Assembly: GCA_963790085.1 (NCBI GenBank)
Contig: CAWBNH010000013.1
Span: 310,001 to 374,000, forward strand
Length of the DNA: 64,000 bases
Reading direction: 5' to 3'
From: CAXMST01 sp963790085
Lineage (GTDB): Bacteria > Actinomycetota > Thermoleophilia > Solirubrobacterales > 70-9
Within the stretch, counting starts at the first letter, position 1. Each line of letters opens with the position of its first letter. A program made the position numbers and the translations under genes. Of this stretch, positions 24,132 to 32,537 are shown piece by piece. The notes under the pieces are model-generated. The model had not been told where the DNA came from, did not search any database, and saw nothing but the letters and a program-made list of their open reading frames with translations.

Positions 24132-25260
24132 GCGCGTCTCGCTCGTCGACCCATCGGCGTTTACGCCACCGTACGACCGCTCGCTCGCGGCCGCGCTGGC
24201 CCGTGCCGGAGTCGACGTCGAGTTGGTCACGAGCCGCTTCCTCTACGGCCCTGTGCCGCGCGCCGAGGGGTACGCGGTGCGCGAGCCGTTCTACGGGCTC
24301 TCGACCCGCGCCGGCCGCCGATCGCGCTCGCGAATCCCGATCAAGGCCCTCGAGCACGCGCCGCAGATGCTGATCGAGGCGCGACGCGCGGGGAGAACCT
24401 CCGACCTCACCCACTGGCAGTGGCTGACCTGGCCGCCGCTCGATCGATTCCTGATTCGCCCCTCGGGCAGGCCGCGGGTCTTCACGCTTCACTATCCGTT
24501 GCCGCCACCAGGCGACGCCCGCGGCCTGCGCCGCCAGCGAGCCGTACTGCGCGGCTTCGACGCGGTCATCGTTCATACCGCGTACGGGGCGGCCCGCCTC
24601 CGCGATGAGGTCGGCATCGAGCCCGAGCGGGTGCACGTGATCCCGCACGGTCCGCTCGACTACCTGACGCGGCTCGACGATCGGGTGGCGCTGCCCGCCG
24701 AGCTGGCCGCGGTGCCCGACAGCGTGCCGGTGATCCTCTTCTTCGGCCTGCTGCGCCCATACAAGGGGATCGACACCCTGCTCGAGGCGTTCGCCGAGCT
24801 CGACGGCGCCGAGCTGTGGATCGCGGGGATGCCGAGGATGCCGCTGGAGCCGCTCGAGCGGCTGGCGCGCCGCGCCTCGGGAACGGTCCGGTTCCTGCCC
24901 CGCTTCATCGCCGATCCCGAGATCCCGGCGCTGCTGCGCCGCGCCGACGTCCTCGCCCTTCCTTACCGCGAGATCGAGCAGTCGGGGGTGCTCTACGCGG
25001 GGCTCGCGTTCGGCAAGCCGATGGTGCTCAGCGACGTCGGCGGCTTCTCGGAGGTGGGACGCGACCAGGGAGCGGCGAGGCTCGTGCCGCCCGGCGACGC
25101 CGCGGCTCTGGCCGCCGCCCTCCGGGGGCTGCTCGACGACGCCGGCGAGCGCGAACGCCTCGGCGCCGCCGCCCTCGCCGCCGTCGCGGGCCCGTATTCC
25201 TGGGACGAGATCGCAGTCCGCACGATCGACCTCTACGAGTCGCTGCTGGGCGGCCCCTGA
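24130..25260 (+). CDS. Family 4 glycosyltransferase
   Basis: A 376-aa GT-B retaining glycosyltransferase that transfers a sugar from an NDP-donor during glycan assembly. N-terminal acceptor domain: MRVSLVDPSAFTPPYDRSLA. C-terminal donor domain: VILFFGLLRPYKGIDTLLEAF, then RRADVLALPYREIEQSGVLYAGLAFGKPMVLSDVGG, which is the E-x7-E-like nucleotide-sugar signature. The start codon overlaps that of the divergent GT2 gene, leaving no room for a conventional upstream leader. Donor and acceptor sugars cannot be read from sequence. Confidence 0.87.
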   Translation: MRVSLVDPSAFTPPYDRSLAAALARAGVDVELVTSRFLYGPVPRAEGYAVREPFYGLSTRAGRRSRSRIPIKALEHAPQMLIEARRAGRTSDLTHWQWLTWPPLDRFLIRPSGRPRVFTLHYPLPPPGDARGLRRQRAVLRGFDAVIVHTAYGAARLRDEVGIEPERVHVIPHGPLDYLTRLDDRVALPAELAAVPDSVPVILFFGLLRPYKGIDTLLEAFAELDGAELWIAGMPRMPLEPLERLARRASGTVRFLPRFIADPEIPALLRRADVLALPYREIEQSGVLYAGLAFGKPMVLSDVGGFSEVGRDQGAARLVPPGDAAALAAALRGLLDDAGERERLGAAALAAVAGPYSWDEIAVRTIDLYESLLGGP

Positions 25261-25264
25261 TAAT
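25259..25264 (+). promoter_or_regulatory. -10-like GATAAT, 6 nt before the ATG
   Basis: GATAAT overlaps the GT4 stop codon and is followed by six bases and the ATG at 25271; it matches TATAAT at five of six bases. It predicts an internal leaderless promoter in the glycan locus. No -35 match seen. Confidence 0.4.
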
Positions 25265-25270
25265 CACGGT

Positions 25271-26416
25271 ATGAAGGCGATTGGAGAGGGCATCGGAGCG
25301 CGGGCGGTCTTCTGGGGCTCGGCGCTGGCGCTGGTCCACACGCACCTCACCTATCCGCTGACCCTCGCGGTGCTCGAGCGGCTCCGAGGCCGGCGGGAGC
25401 CGACGCCGCCACCGGCGGACTGGGGCCCACAGGTATCGCTGATCATCGCCGCCCACGACGAGGCCGAGGTGATCGAACGCAAGCTCGCGAATGTCGCCCT
25501 GCTCGACTATCCACGCGAGCGGCTCGAGGTGATCGTCGCCTCCGACGGATCTGAAGACCGGACCGCCGAGTTGGCCCGGGCGGGCGGCGCCGATCTCGTC
25601 CTCGACCTCCCGCGAGCGGGCAAGATCGCGGCTCAGAACGCAGCGGTCGAGCGGGCGAGCGGCGAGCTGCTCGCCTTCAGCGACGCAAACGCGTACTGGG
25701 AGCCGGAGGCGCTGCGCGAGCTGGTCTCGCCGTTCGCCGCGAGCGACGTCGGCTACGTCTGCGGTCAGGTCCGGTTCCTCGACGCCGACGGCGACAGCGA
25801 GGAGGGCGCCTACTGGCGTTACGAGATGTGGGTGCGCGAGCTCGAGTCGGGCCAGGCCGGGGTGACCGCCGGCAACGGCGGCATCTACGCGGTCCGCCGC
25901 AGCGCCTACGGCTTCCTCGCCGGCTCGCGGAGCCACGACCTCAACTTCCCGTTCCAGCTCGCCAAGGCTGGGTTCCGCTCGCTCTACGCGCCGAGGGCCC
26001 GGGCCGAGGAGAAGCTCGTCCCCGACCTCGGCGGCGAGTTCCGGCGCAAGCGGCGGATGATGCGCGGGATCTGGGACATCGTCGTCACCGACGGGATGCT
26101 CGACCCCCGCGGCTACAGCCCGCTGTACGCGTACGAGGTCTACTCCCACCGGGTGCTCCGCTACGCGTCCCCGAAGCTGCACGCCTGGCTGTTGCTAGCC
26201 AACCTGCGCCTGATCGGCCGCTCCCGCTTCTATCTGCTGACGCTGGCCGCCCAGCTGCTCGTCCTGCTCAGCCCGTGGCTGCCGGGATCGTCGAACCGCC
26301 TGGTGCGCGTCGTTCGCTACTACACGCTCGTCACCGCATCGATCGCGCTCGGAACGCTCGACCGCCTTCGCGACGGTCCCCCCGCGGCCTGGGAGAAGTC
26401 GGAGGGGACGAGGTGA
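25271..26416 (+). CDS. Membrane family 2 glycosyltransferase (BcsA/HAS-like)
   Basis: A 381-aa processive-type GT2. A short N-terminal hydrophobic segment (about 10-32) is followed by the catalytic domain with VSLIIAAHDEAEVI, VIVASDGSEDRT, AFSDANAYW (DxD position), a late GNGGIYAVRRSAY region, and RRKRRMMRGIWDI, which corresponds to the Q/R-x-x-R-W acceptor motif. Two or three C-terminal helices (about 300-355) follow. Related enzymes make poly-HexNAc or hyaluronan-like chains, but single-transfer relatives exist. The stop overlaps the GTG of the sugar transferase. Confidence 0.83.
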   Translation: MKAIGEGIGARAVFWGSALALVHTHLTYPLTLAVLERLRGRREPTPPPADWGPQVSLIIAAHDEAEVIERKLANVALLDYPRERLEVIVASDGSEDRTAELARAGGADLVLDLPRAGKIAAQNAAVERASGELLAFSDANAYWEPEALRELVSPFAASDVGYVCGQVRFLDADGDSEEGAYWRYEMWVRELESGQAGVTAGNGGIYAVRRSAYGFLAGSRSHDLNFPFQLAKAGFRSLYAPRARAEEKLVPDLGGEFRRKRRMMRGIWDIVVTDGMLDPRGYSPLYAYEVYSHRVLRYASPKLHAWLLLANLRLIGRSRFYLLTLAAQLLVLLSPWLPGSSNRLVRVVRYYTLVTASIALGTLDRLRDGPPAAWEKSEGTR

Positions 26417-27066
26417 CCCTCGACGATCAGGAGATCGAGCGCGCCTTCGCGGAGCCACCCGACGCGGCTCCGGTCCGCAGCGGGCCGCCGGGCCGCGGGC
26501 TGCCGCGCGCCTTCGACGTCGTCGCGGCCGCCCTGGCGCTGGCCCTCTCGGCGCCGCTCCTGATCCTGGCCGCGCTGCTGATCAGGCTCGACTCGAACGG
26601 GCCGGTGATCTACCGCCAGCTCCGGGTCGGACTCGGCGGCCGCGAGTTCATGCTCTACAAGCTGCGGACGATGCGAACCGGGTCGGACCCGGTCGGCGTC
26701 GGCACCGTCGTCGACGCGGAGGACCCGAGGGTGACCCGGATCGGCCGCTTCCTGCGCCGCCTCTCATTCGATGAGGTCCCGAACCTGATCAACGTGCTGC
26801 GCGGTGAGATGGCGATTGTCGGGCCGCGGCCGACGATCCCCTCCCAGGTCGAGTTGTTCAGCCGCCGCCAGCACCGCCGTCACGCGGTCCGGCCGGGGAT
26901 GACCGGCTGGGCGCAGATCAACGGTCGCACCGGGATCGAGTGGGGCGAGCGCATCGAGCTCGACATCTACTACGTCGAGCACCGCTCCCCGCTGCTCGAC
27001 CTGAGGATCCTCGCTCGCACGTTCTGGCAGGTGATCAGCGGTCGCGGCCTCTACACGGGTGGCTAG
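26413..27066 (+). CDS. Undecaprenyl-phosphate sugar-phosphate transferase (initiating)
   Basis: A 217-aa bacterial sugar transferase (WcaJ/PglC-like PGT) that starts repeat-unit synthesis by moving sugar-1-phosphate to undecaprenyl phosphate. It has one N-terminal membrane segment (about 32-55), then YRQLRVGLGGREFMLYKLRTM, the catalytic FDEVPNLINVLRGEMAIVGPRP, and GMTGWAQINGR with DIYYVEHRS. GTG 26413 overlaps the previous stop. This short form lacks the large N-terminal domain of WbaP. It commits lipid carrier to the pathway that UppP replenishes. Confidence 0.9.
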   Translation: MTLDDQEIERAFAEPPDAAPVRSGPPGRGLPRAFDVVAAALALALSAPLLILAALLIRLDSNGPVIYRQLRVGLGGREFMLYKLRTMRTGSDPVGVGTVVDAEDPRVTRIGRFLRRLSFDEVPNLINVLRGEMAIVGPRPTIPSQVELFSRRQHRRHAVRPGMTGWAQINGRTGIEWGERIELDIYYVEHRSPLLDLRILARTFWQVISGRGLYTGG

Positions 27067-27076
27067 CCGCCGTGAG

Positions 27077-27082
27077 TAGGCT
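27077..27082 (+). promoter_or_regulatory. -10-like TAGGCT, 6 nt before the ATG
   Basis: TAGGCT then CAGGGC then ATG 27089. Leaderless-type spacing; no clear -35. Confidence 0.35.
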
Positions 27083-27088
27083 CAGGGC

Positions 27089-27655
27089 ATGACCGAGCGC
27101 GGCTCAGAGGTCGAGGTGCGGATCAGGTCGTTCCGGCCCGCCGACGTCGACGCGGTCCACCGCTGGTTCAACAATCCCGAGGCGACCTCGTCGCTGATGG
27201 AGGTACGGGAGTCGTTCTCGCGCGAGGACGCGACCGGGTGGGTGGAGCGGGCGATCGCCCACGATCGCAGCGACGGCGAGGATCGCAAGTGGGCGATCGA
27301 GGTCGAAGGGCACACCGACCCGGTCGGCTTCACCGCGCTCTACGGCCTCCGGCGCCAGCTCGCACCGGAGCTTGGCGCGATGATCGGCGCGCGGGCGCGC
27401 GGGCGTGGCGTCGGCCGCGAGGCCGAGCGGCTCACCGTCGCCAAGGCCTTCGAGGAGTTCGGCGCTCATCGGGTATACGGCCGGATTCCGGCCTTCAACG
27501 TGCCCGCGAAGAAGGCGGTCACCTGGCAGGGGTGGAAGCACGAGGGGACGATGCGCGAGCACATCCGGCGGCCGGACGGCACGCTGATCGACTGTGAGGT
27601 CTGGGGCATCACCCGCGCTGAGTGGGAGCAGCGCTGGAGCGGGACCGGGGCTTGA
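27089..27655 (+). CDS. GNAT-family N-acetyltransferase (RimJ/L-like)
   Basis: A 188-aa acetyltransferase. The N-terminal strand is VRIRSFRPADVDAVHRWFNNPEAT. The acetyl-CoA loop lies in GAMIGARARGRGVGREAERLTVAKAF, the GNAT Q/R-x-x-G-x-G/A motif, and FNVPAKKAVTWQGWKHEGTMREH is typical of RimJ/SpeG/WecD-like members. At the end of a glycan locus, a plausible role is N-acetylation of an amino sugar nucleotide, but a ribosomal-protein or detoxifying role is equally compatible. The stop overlaps the TTG start of the next gene. Confidence 0.8.
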   Translation: MTERGSEVEVRIRSFRPADVDAVHRWFNNPEATSSLMEVRESFSREDATGWVERAIAHDRSDGEDRKWAIEVEGHTDPVGFTALYGLRRQLAPELGAMIGARARGRGVGREAERLTVAKAFEEFGAHRVYGRIPAFNVPAKKAVTWQGWKHEGTMREHIRRPDGTLIDCEVWGITRAEWEQRWSGTGA

Positions 27656-28599
27656 GCGCCCCCGGCACGGCATCCGCGATCCTCGAGCCCGACGGCGGCG
27701 CCGCCGCGGCGGGTGAGGAGTTCTTCCGCAGCCCCGAGTTCCTCGAGGCCGAGGGGACGACCCACACGCTGACCATCGAGCGGGGCCGCTCGCGGGCTGC
27801 AATCCCACTCCTGGTGCGGGAGATCGAGGGGGCGGCGGGAGCGATCGACGCGACCTCGCCGTACTCGTATCCGGGCGGCGAGCTCTCCGGTGAGCCGATC
27901 GACCCGGCCGAGGTCGACTGGTCCGGCACCGGCCTGGTCAGCGTCTTCATCCGCGACCGGATCGGCGGGCCTGCGGTGCTCGGGGGCGGGACCGATCGGT
28001 CGATAGTCCTCGTCTCGGACCCGCGTCTGCCGCGCAAGTCGCGGATGAGCGATCGCCAGCAGATCCGCAAGAACCAGGCCGACGGCTACGAGATCGCCCG
28101 CCTGCCGGGCCCCGAGACCAGCGCCGAGCAGCGGCTCGCGTTCCACCGCGTCTACACCGAGACGATGGCCTCCGTCGGCGCCGGCCGGCGCTACATGTTC
28201 GGCCCCGTCTACTTCGACCTGCTGTTCCGTTCGCCGCGGAGCAGCCTGTTCGTGGTCACCGGACCCGAGGGCGACGTCGCGGCCGCGGCGATCGCGGTGA
28301 TCAGCGACGGCTTCCTGCACTACTACCTGTCGGGAACGGCCGATCTCCACCGCCGGCGGGCGCCGTCGAAGAACCTGATCGCGGCGGTGATCGACTACGC
28401 CGAGCGGCTCGCTCTGCCGATGAATCTCGGCGGGGGCGTCGAGCCCGGGGACGGCTTGGAGGAGTTCAAGCGCGGCTTCGCCAATGCCGAGCTGCCGTTC
28501 CGGACGCACGAGCTGGTCTGCGACCCCTCCCGCTATGAGCGGCTCTCGGCGGGCCGCGACGATCGCGGCTTCTTCCCGCTCTACCGGGCGCCGGAGTGA
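27652..28599 (+). CDS. FemAB/BioF2-like acyl- or aminoacyltransferase
   Basis: A 315-aa GNAT-fold protein. The visible core is FIRDRIGG...SRMSDRQQIRKNQADGYEIARLPGPET, then FHRVYTETMASVGAGRRYMFGPVYFDLLF, FVVTGPEGDVAAAAIAVISDGFLHYYLSGT and a late LNLGGGVEPGDGLEEFKRGF. This is the pattern of the FemAB-like/peptidoglycan-bridge acetyltransferase-like family (also PEP-CTERM/XrtA-associated GNATs). TTG 27652 is chosen because it overlaps the preceding stop. It may modify a glycan amino group. Substrate unknown. Confidence 0.75.
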   Translation: MSAPGTASAILEPDGGAAAAGEEFFRSPEFLEAEGTTHTLTIERGRSRAAIPLLVREIEGAAGAIDATSPYSYPGGELSGEPIDPAEVDWSGTGLVSVFIRDRIGGPAVLGGGTDRSIVLVSDPRLPRKSRMSDRQQIRKNQADGYEIARLPGPETSAEQRLAFHRVYTETMASVGAGRRYMFGPVYFDLLFRSPRSSLFVVTGPEGDVAAAAIAVISDGFLHYYLSGTADLHRRRAPSKNLIAAVIDYAERLALPMNLGGGVEPGDGLEEFKRGFANAELPFRTHELVCDPSRYERLSAGRDDRGFFPLYRAPE

Positions 28600-28605
28600 T
28601 CGAGC

Positions 28606-28631
28606 GCGCGGCGGAGCGGGCGACCCCGCGC
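28606..28631. terminator. Convergent-gene hairpin GCGCGG...CCGCGC
   Basis: A 6-bp GC stem with a 14-nt loop in the 37 bp between two convergent stops (28599 and 28637). No T-run; terminator function is inferred from position. Confidence 0.35.
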
Positions 28632-28636
28632 AACCC

Positions 28637-29851
28637 TCAGCGCGGCACCGTGCCGCCGCCTCCGTCGTCGCCGGGCGGCGACGGCTCCTCGTCCGCGAAC
28701 TTGTCGATCCGCTCCTGGACGCGGCGCTTCACGCTCGGTATCTGATCGCGCAGGTACGAGCCCGCGCAGGCGGTGTAGTTGAGGTCGCTGTGGCTCATCA
28801 CCCGTTTGACGCGCGGGCGCTTGCCCGACTTGAACCTGGCGGTCGAGCCGCCGCTCGAGCGCACGCGTGTGCTACCGCGCGCCCCGAGCCCGTGGACGTC
28901 GAGCTTCCAGGCGAGATAGCGGACGAGCGCCCGGCGCTCGGCGGGGCCGCTCGGCACCTGTTCGTGGTTGCCGATCGTCGCGACCCCGGTCGTCTGTGAG
29001 TTGAAGCCCTCAGCCTGGGCGCCGACCACCGGCCTGCGCATGCCCCCGCCGCGCCCCTGGTAGACGTTGCCGAAGCGGTCGACGAGCGCGTTGTAGCCGA
29101 TGTCGTTCCAGCCGTTCGCGTTACGGTGGTAGCGGCAGATCCCGAGCACGATCCCCGGCGCCTCCGCCTCGCTGTAGTTGTTGACGCTGACCGTGTGGTG
29201 GATCACCGCCGCCTTGACCTTGCCGTAGGAAGCCTTGACCCGCGGCCGGCAGCCACCCTTCTTTCGGTTCGCGCCCCACTCCGAGCGGCGCACGATCTCT
29301 GGGCGTGGGGAGGCGGCTGAGGCGGTGCTGCCGGCGACGCCGATCAGCGCCGCATTGATGCTCCCGCGCAGCCCGTTGATCAGCCCGTTCAGCGGGGTGT
29401 CGTCACCGCTGACGTTGACGTAGTGGAGGTCTCCCTTCGGCCGCTCGCCCCGACTGCGGATCTGCACCTCGTCGCTGCCACCGGTGTAGAGCGGGTCGCC
29501 GTTGCCGATCGCCACCCACTCGCTCCAGGCCTCGCCGCTCTCGCGAACCCGCAACTCGAGCTCGTCCCGCTCGCCGGCGACGCCGACGAAGTCGAAGCGC
29601 TTGGGCGCCTCGACCGCGGCGCTGACGAACCGCACCGGCCCGTCCTCGTGCTCGTCGGCGACGCCGCTTTGGCGCAGACGTGCATGCCGCGCCCCGGCGA
29701 CCGGGCTGACCCGCTCGAAGCTCGGCAGCGACTGCTCGAAATCGACCGCCGCCGGCAGGTAACGGTCGGTCGAGAGCGCCGGCGCTGCCACCCACAGCCC
29801 GGCTGCCGCGGCGAGGATCGCCGGGAGCAGTCTCAAGCTTTTGCTCAGCAT
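28637..29851 (-). CDS. Secreted N-acetylmuramoyl-L-alanine amidase (PGRP/amidase_2 type)
   Basis: A 404-aa exported zinc amidase that cleaves the MurNAc-L-Ala bond. A signal peptide is visible (LLPAILAAAAGLWVAAPALS). Residues 30-180 form a variable Ig/beta-like region (FDFVGVAG...SEWVAIGNGD). The C-terminal domain is a PGRP/type-2 amidase with zinc ligands in VIHHTVS, VMSHSDL and TACAG, plus GICRYHRNANGWNDIGYNALVD and the conserved GNVYQGRGG. Similar two-part proteins occur in mycobacteria and Streptomyces. The last 15 residues are Gly/Pro-rich. It converges on the FemAB-like gene. Confidence 0.9.
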   Translation of the reverse strand: MLSKSLRLLPAILAAAAGLWVAAPALSTDRYLPAAVDFEQSLPSFERVSPVAGARHARLRQSGVADEHEDGPVRFVSAAVEAPKRFDFVGVAGERDELELRVRESGEAWSEWVAIGNGDPLYTGGSDEVQIRSRGERPKGDLHYVNVSGDDTPLNGLINGLRGSINAALIGVAGSTASAASPRPEIVRRSEWGANRKKGGCRPRVKASYGKVKAAVIHHTVSVNNYSEAEAPGIVLGICRYHRNANGWNDIGYNALVDRFGNVYQGRGGGMRRPVVGAQAEGFNSQTTGVATIGNHEQVPSGPAERRALVRYLAWKLDVHGLGARGSTRVRSSGGSTARFKSGKRPRVKRVMSHSDLNYTACAGSYLRDQIPSVKRRVQERIDKFADEEPSPPGDDGGGGTVPR

Positions 29852-29863
29852 ACGGTTAGCAAA

Positions 29864-29892
29864 GGTTTACCAGTTGCCTGAAACACGCACAA
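29864..29892 (-). promoter_or_regulatory. Candidate amidase promoter (TTGTGC-N17-TAAACC)
   Basis: On the minus strand TTGTGC (29892-29887) and TAAACC (29869-29864, preceded by TGG) are 17 bp apart in a locally A/T-rich stretch, 12 bases before the amidase ATG. The -10 is a weak match. Confidence 0.4.
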
Positions 29893-29993
29893 CCGGCCTA
29901 AGTATCGGCGCGCCGGCGATGGGCGTCCCCGCGCTCACCCGCCAGGGTTGATTTCGTGCAGGCCGCCCGCCGCCCTCGCGCCGCGGCGGCCGC

Positions 29994-30740
29994 CTACATC
30001 GCGATCGGCTCGGGCCCCCGGGCCCGGTACTGGCTGGTGAAGGCGCGGATCGCGTCGAGCGTTGCCGCGCCCTCGTAGGAGTCGCAGCCGAGGGTTTGGG
30101 TCCAGGCTGTCGCGGCCACCTCGTAGGGCATCTCCGCGTTCGGGAACAGGACCATGCCGGCGCTGTCCTCGTCGTAGAGGCCGAGCAGCTCGAGCTGACT
30201 CTGCTCGGCCAGGCTGGGCTGGTACTGGACCGCGATCCGGCCGTGCTCGAGGGCGTGGATGTAGTTCAGCGGGCTCGGCGTGTCGGCAAAGGCTCCGTCG
30301 GCGAGCGGATCGGGGGAGTGGTCCCCGGACGTCGGTGGGTTCGCCTCGTAGTCGGGGAGCTCATCGCCCTCGATGTGGGTGCTGCCCTCGTCCTTCTGAT
30401 CGCTCAGCAGCTCGCAGTTCGCGGCCGTCGCCGCGGCCTCGAGGTCGGTCGTGCTGCCCTCGGTCGGCGCCTCGACGCTCTCGCGATCGTCGACCGTGAC
30501 GCCGCTGGGGGCGACACCGAAAGTCGTGTTGATCCGGTCTCCGGAGGCCGAGCCGCCACCGGAGCCGTCGTCCCCACCGCCGGCGATCGCGAAGACGATG
30601 CCCGCGACCACGGCGACGCTGATCAGACCGGCGACGGCGTAGCCGAGCAGCAGTCGCTTGCGCTCCTGGCGCATCGATCCGGCCTCCGCCTCCTCGCGGG
30701 CCTTCTGCAGGCGTTCCTTCTCTTCCTTGCGCGATGCCAT
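29994..30740 (-). CDS. DUF3105 membrane protein
   Basis: A 248-aa protein: Lys/Glu-rich cytoplasmic coil (about 1-28, RKEEKERLQKAREEAEAG), one TM helix (about 30-52, LLGYAVAGLISVAVVAGIVFAIA), a flexible linker, and an external DUF3105 domain. The domain contains HIEGDELPDYEANPPTSGDHSP and YIHALEHGRIAVQYQP, its hallmarks, plus two cysteines (NCELL, LGCDSY). The family is common in Actinobacteria and Chloroflexi and its biochemical role is unknown. On the minus strand TAGGGT lies ten bases upstream of the ATG. Not obviously linked to its neighbours. Confidence 0.85.
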   Translation of the reverse strand: MASRKEEKERLQKAREEAEAGSMRQERKRLLLGYAVAGLISVAVVAGIVFAIAGGGDDGSGGGSASGDRINTTFGVAPSGVTVDDRESVEAPTEGSTTDLEAAATAANCELLSDQKDEGSTHIEGDELPDYEANPPTSGDHSPDPLADGAFADTPSPLNYIHALEHGRIAVQYQPSLAEQSQLELLGLYDEDSAGMVLFPNAEMPYEVAATAWTQTLGCDSYEGAATLDAIRAFTSQYRARGPEPIAM

Positions 30741-30783
30741 CGGTCGCAGAACCCTAGCGAACGCGATTGGCGGCCCTGCGCGT

Positions 30784-31605
30784 TCAGGCGGCGGCGCGAA
30801 GCCCGCCGGCGCTGCTGTGGACGCCGTCGAGGAAGTCGGCCAGCCGGTCGTTCAGCCTGCCGGGGTTCAGTCGCCACTCGAGGATCGAGTCCGCGTCCAC
30901 CAGGCGGGCGTTCGGCATCTCCTCGACCAGCTCGTCGGAGTCGCTGAACGGGTGGATCGGGTCCGAGCGATGGCCGACGATCAGGGCAGGGGCCTCGATC
31001 GTCCGCCGCTCGGCCGCCGGCGGACAGGTCCGGCCGAGGAGCAGGCCCTGAAGCACCATCGCCGAGGTCTTCGGGTCACGGCGAACCCAGTCGAGCCCGA
31101 TGTCGAGCAGGTAGTGGCTGCGCGGGATCCGCCGGGCGACGGCGGACGCGAGCCTCAGCAGCGGAGCGCCGAACTCGCTGGCGATCAGCACCGGCGTGAA
31201 CGCGACCGCGACCGCGATCAGCGCATTGTCGAGCACCGGCATCTCGATCAACAGACCTGCGGTCCGCTCGGGGTGAGCGACCGCGAGCTCGAGCGAGACG
31301 TTCGCGCCCAGCGAGGTGCCGCCGACGACCGCCCGCTCGAGCCCGAGATGATCGAGCAGGGCCGCGACCTGCCCGCCGAAGGCGGTCATCGAATAGGCGT
31401 TGAAGTCCTCGGGCTTGTCGCTTTCCCCGTGTCCGAGCAGATCGACGCAGACGACCCGGTTCCCGCGCGCCGCCATCTCCGGCCCGAGGCGGGAGAACAT
31501 CCGGCCGTTCATCAGCAGGCCGTGGACCAGGACGAGGACCCGGTCGCCCGAGCCGTAGGAGTGATAGGCGATCCGCCGGCCCTGGTAGTCGAAGCTCTCG
31601 TCCAT
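30784..31605 (-). CDS. Alpha/beta-fold hydrolase with atypical catalytic triad
   Basis: A 273-aa alpha/beta hydrolase: oxyanion strand LVLVHGLLMNG, VCVDLLGHGESDKP, nucleophile elbow GGTSLGAN (Ser) and acid in VGHRSDPIHP (Asp). Where most relatives have the catalytic His (GxGH...P), this protein reads DADSILEWRLNPGRL, with Ile in place of His. The only nearby His is in DPIHP. Either it belongs to a subfamily using another histidine, or it is non-catalytic. It starts 24 bp after metF and may be cotranscribed. Substrate unknown. Confidence 0.8.
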   Translation of the reverse strand: MDESFDYQGRRIAYHSYGSGDRVLVLVHGLLMNGRMFSRLGPEMAARGNRVVCVDLLGHGESDKPEDFNAYSMTAFGGQVAALLDHLGLERAVVGGTSLGANVSLELAVAHPERTAGLLIEMPVLDNALIAVAVAFTPVLIASEFGAPLLRLASAVARRIPRSHYLLDIGLDWVRRDPKTSAMVLQGLLLGRTCPPAAERRTIEAPALIVGHRSDPIHPFSDSDELVEEMPNARLVDADSILEWRLNPGRLNDRLADFLDGVHSSAGGLRAAA

Positions 31606-31628
31606 GGTGCGCGTCCGAGACTAGTCGC

Positions 31629-32537
31629 TCATGGGGCGGTCACGGTCCGCTCGGGGGCTCGCTCCCAGGGCCGGGCAGCCTTCAGCGCGCCGAGCACGGC
31701 GAGCGTCGAGTCGGCCTTGTTGAGCGTGTAGAAGTGAAGCCCGTCGACGCCGCCCGCCAGCAGCTCCTCGCACTGACGGGATGCGTAGGCGATGCCGAAC
31801 GCCCGCTCTGCCGCCGCGTCCTCGTCGCAGGCGGCGAGCCCCTCGCGTAGGGCGTCGGGGACGCGGGCTCCACAGACGTCGCAGAAGCGAATCAGCCCGG
31901 CGTAGCTGCGAATCGGCAGGATGCCGGGGAAGACGGGGACGGTGATCCCGGCCGCCCTGACCTCGGTCAGCCAGTCGAAGAAGACGGCGTTGTCGAAGAA
32001 CAGCTGGGTGATCAGGAACTCGGCCCCGGCGTCGACCTTCTCCTTCAGGTATGCGATGTCCGCTTCCTGCGACTCCGCCTCGGGGTGGACCTCCGGAAAG
32101 CTCGAGCCGCCGATTCCCCAGTCACCGCGGGCGCGGATGAAGGCGGCCAGCTCTGCCGATCCCCGCAGACCCCCCTCCGGCGGCACGAAGTCGCGCGAAC
32201 CCGCCGGCGGGTCGCCCCGCAGCGCGAGGATGTTGGAGATCCCGGCGGTCCGGAGCCGTTCGAGGATCGACTCGAGCCCCTCGATCGTCTCTCCGACGCA
32301 GCTCAGGTGGGCCATCGTCTCGATCCCGACCTCGCGCTGGATCCGCGCCGAGAGCTCGATCGTTCCCTCGCGAGTCGAGCCGGCAGCGCCGTAGGTGACC
32401 GAGACGAAGTCCGGGTCGAGCCGCTCGAGCTGTGTGATCGTGGCCCGGAGCTCCACCGCCGCCTCGTCGCTCTTCGGTGGGAAGAACTCGAACGAGAATG
32501 ACGGCTCGTCCGCCCTCAGGATGTCGGGGATTCGCAT
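31629..32537 (-). CDS. metF: Methylenetetrahydrofolate reductase
   Basis: A 302-aa FAD enzyme reducing 5,10-methylene-THF to 5-methyl-THF for methionine synthesis. Core motifs: FSFEFFPPKSDEA (catalytic Glu), FVSVTYGAAGS, HLSCVGETIE, ILALRGDPPAGS (FAD contact), GGSSFPEVHPEA, FLITQLFFDN and VPVFPGILPI. The ATG lies 22 bp inside the end of the DAO-type oxidase gene, and a TACGAT hexamer sits six bases before it, so it may have its own leaderless promoter in addition to read-through. Confidence 0.95.
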   Translation of the reverse strand: MRIPDILRADEPSFSFEFFPPKSDEAAVELRATITQLERLDPDFVSVTYGAAGSTREGTIELSARIQREVGIETMAHLSCVGETIEGLESILERLRTAGISNILALRGDPPAGSRDFVPPEGGLRGSAELAAFIRARGDWGIGGSSFPEVHPEAESQEADIAYLKEKVDAGAEFLITQLFFDNAVFFDWLTEVRAAGITVPVFPGILPIRSYAGLIRFCDVCGARVPDALREGLAACDEDAAAERAFGIAYASRQCEELLAGGVDGLHFYTLNKADSTLAVLGALKAARPWERAPERTVTAP

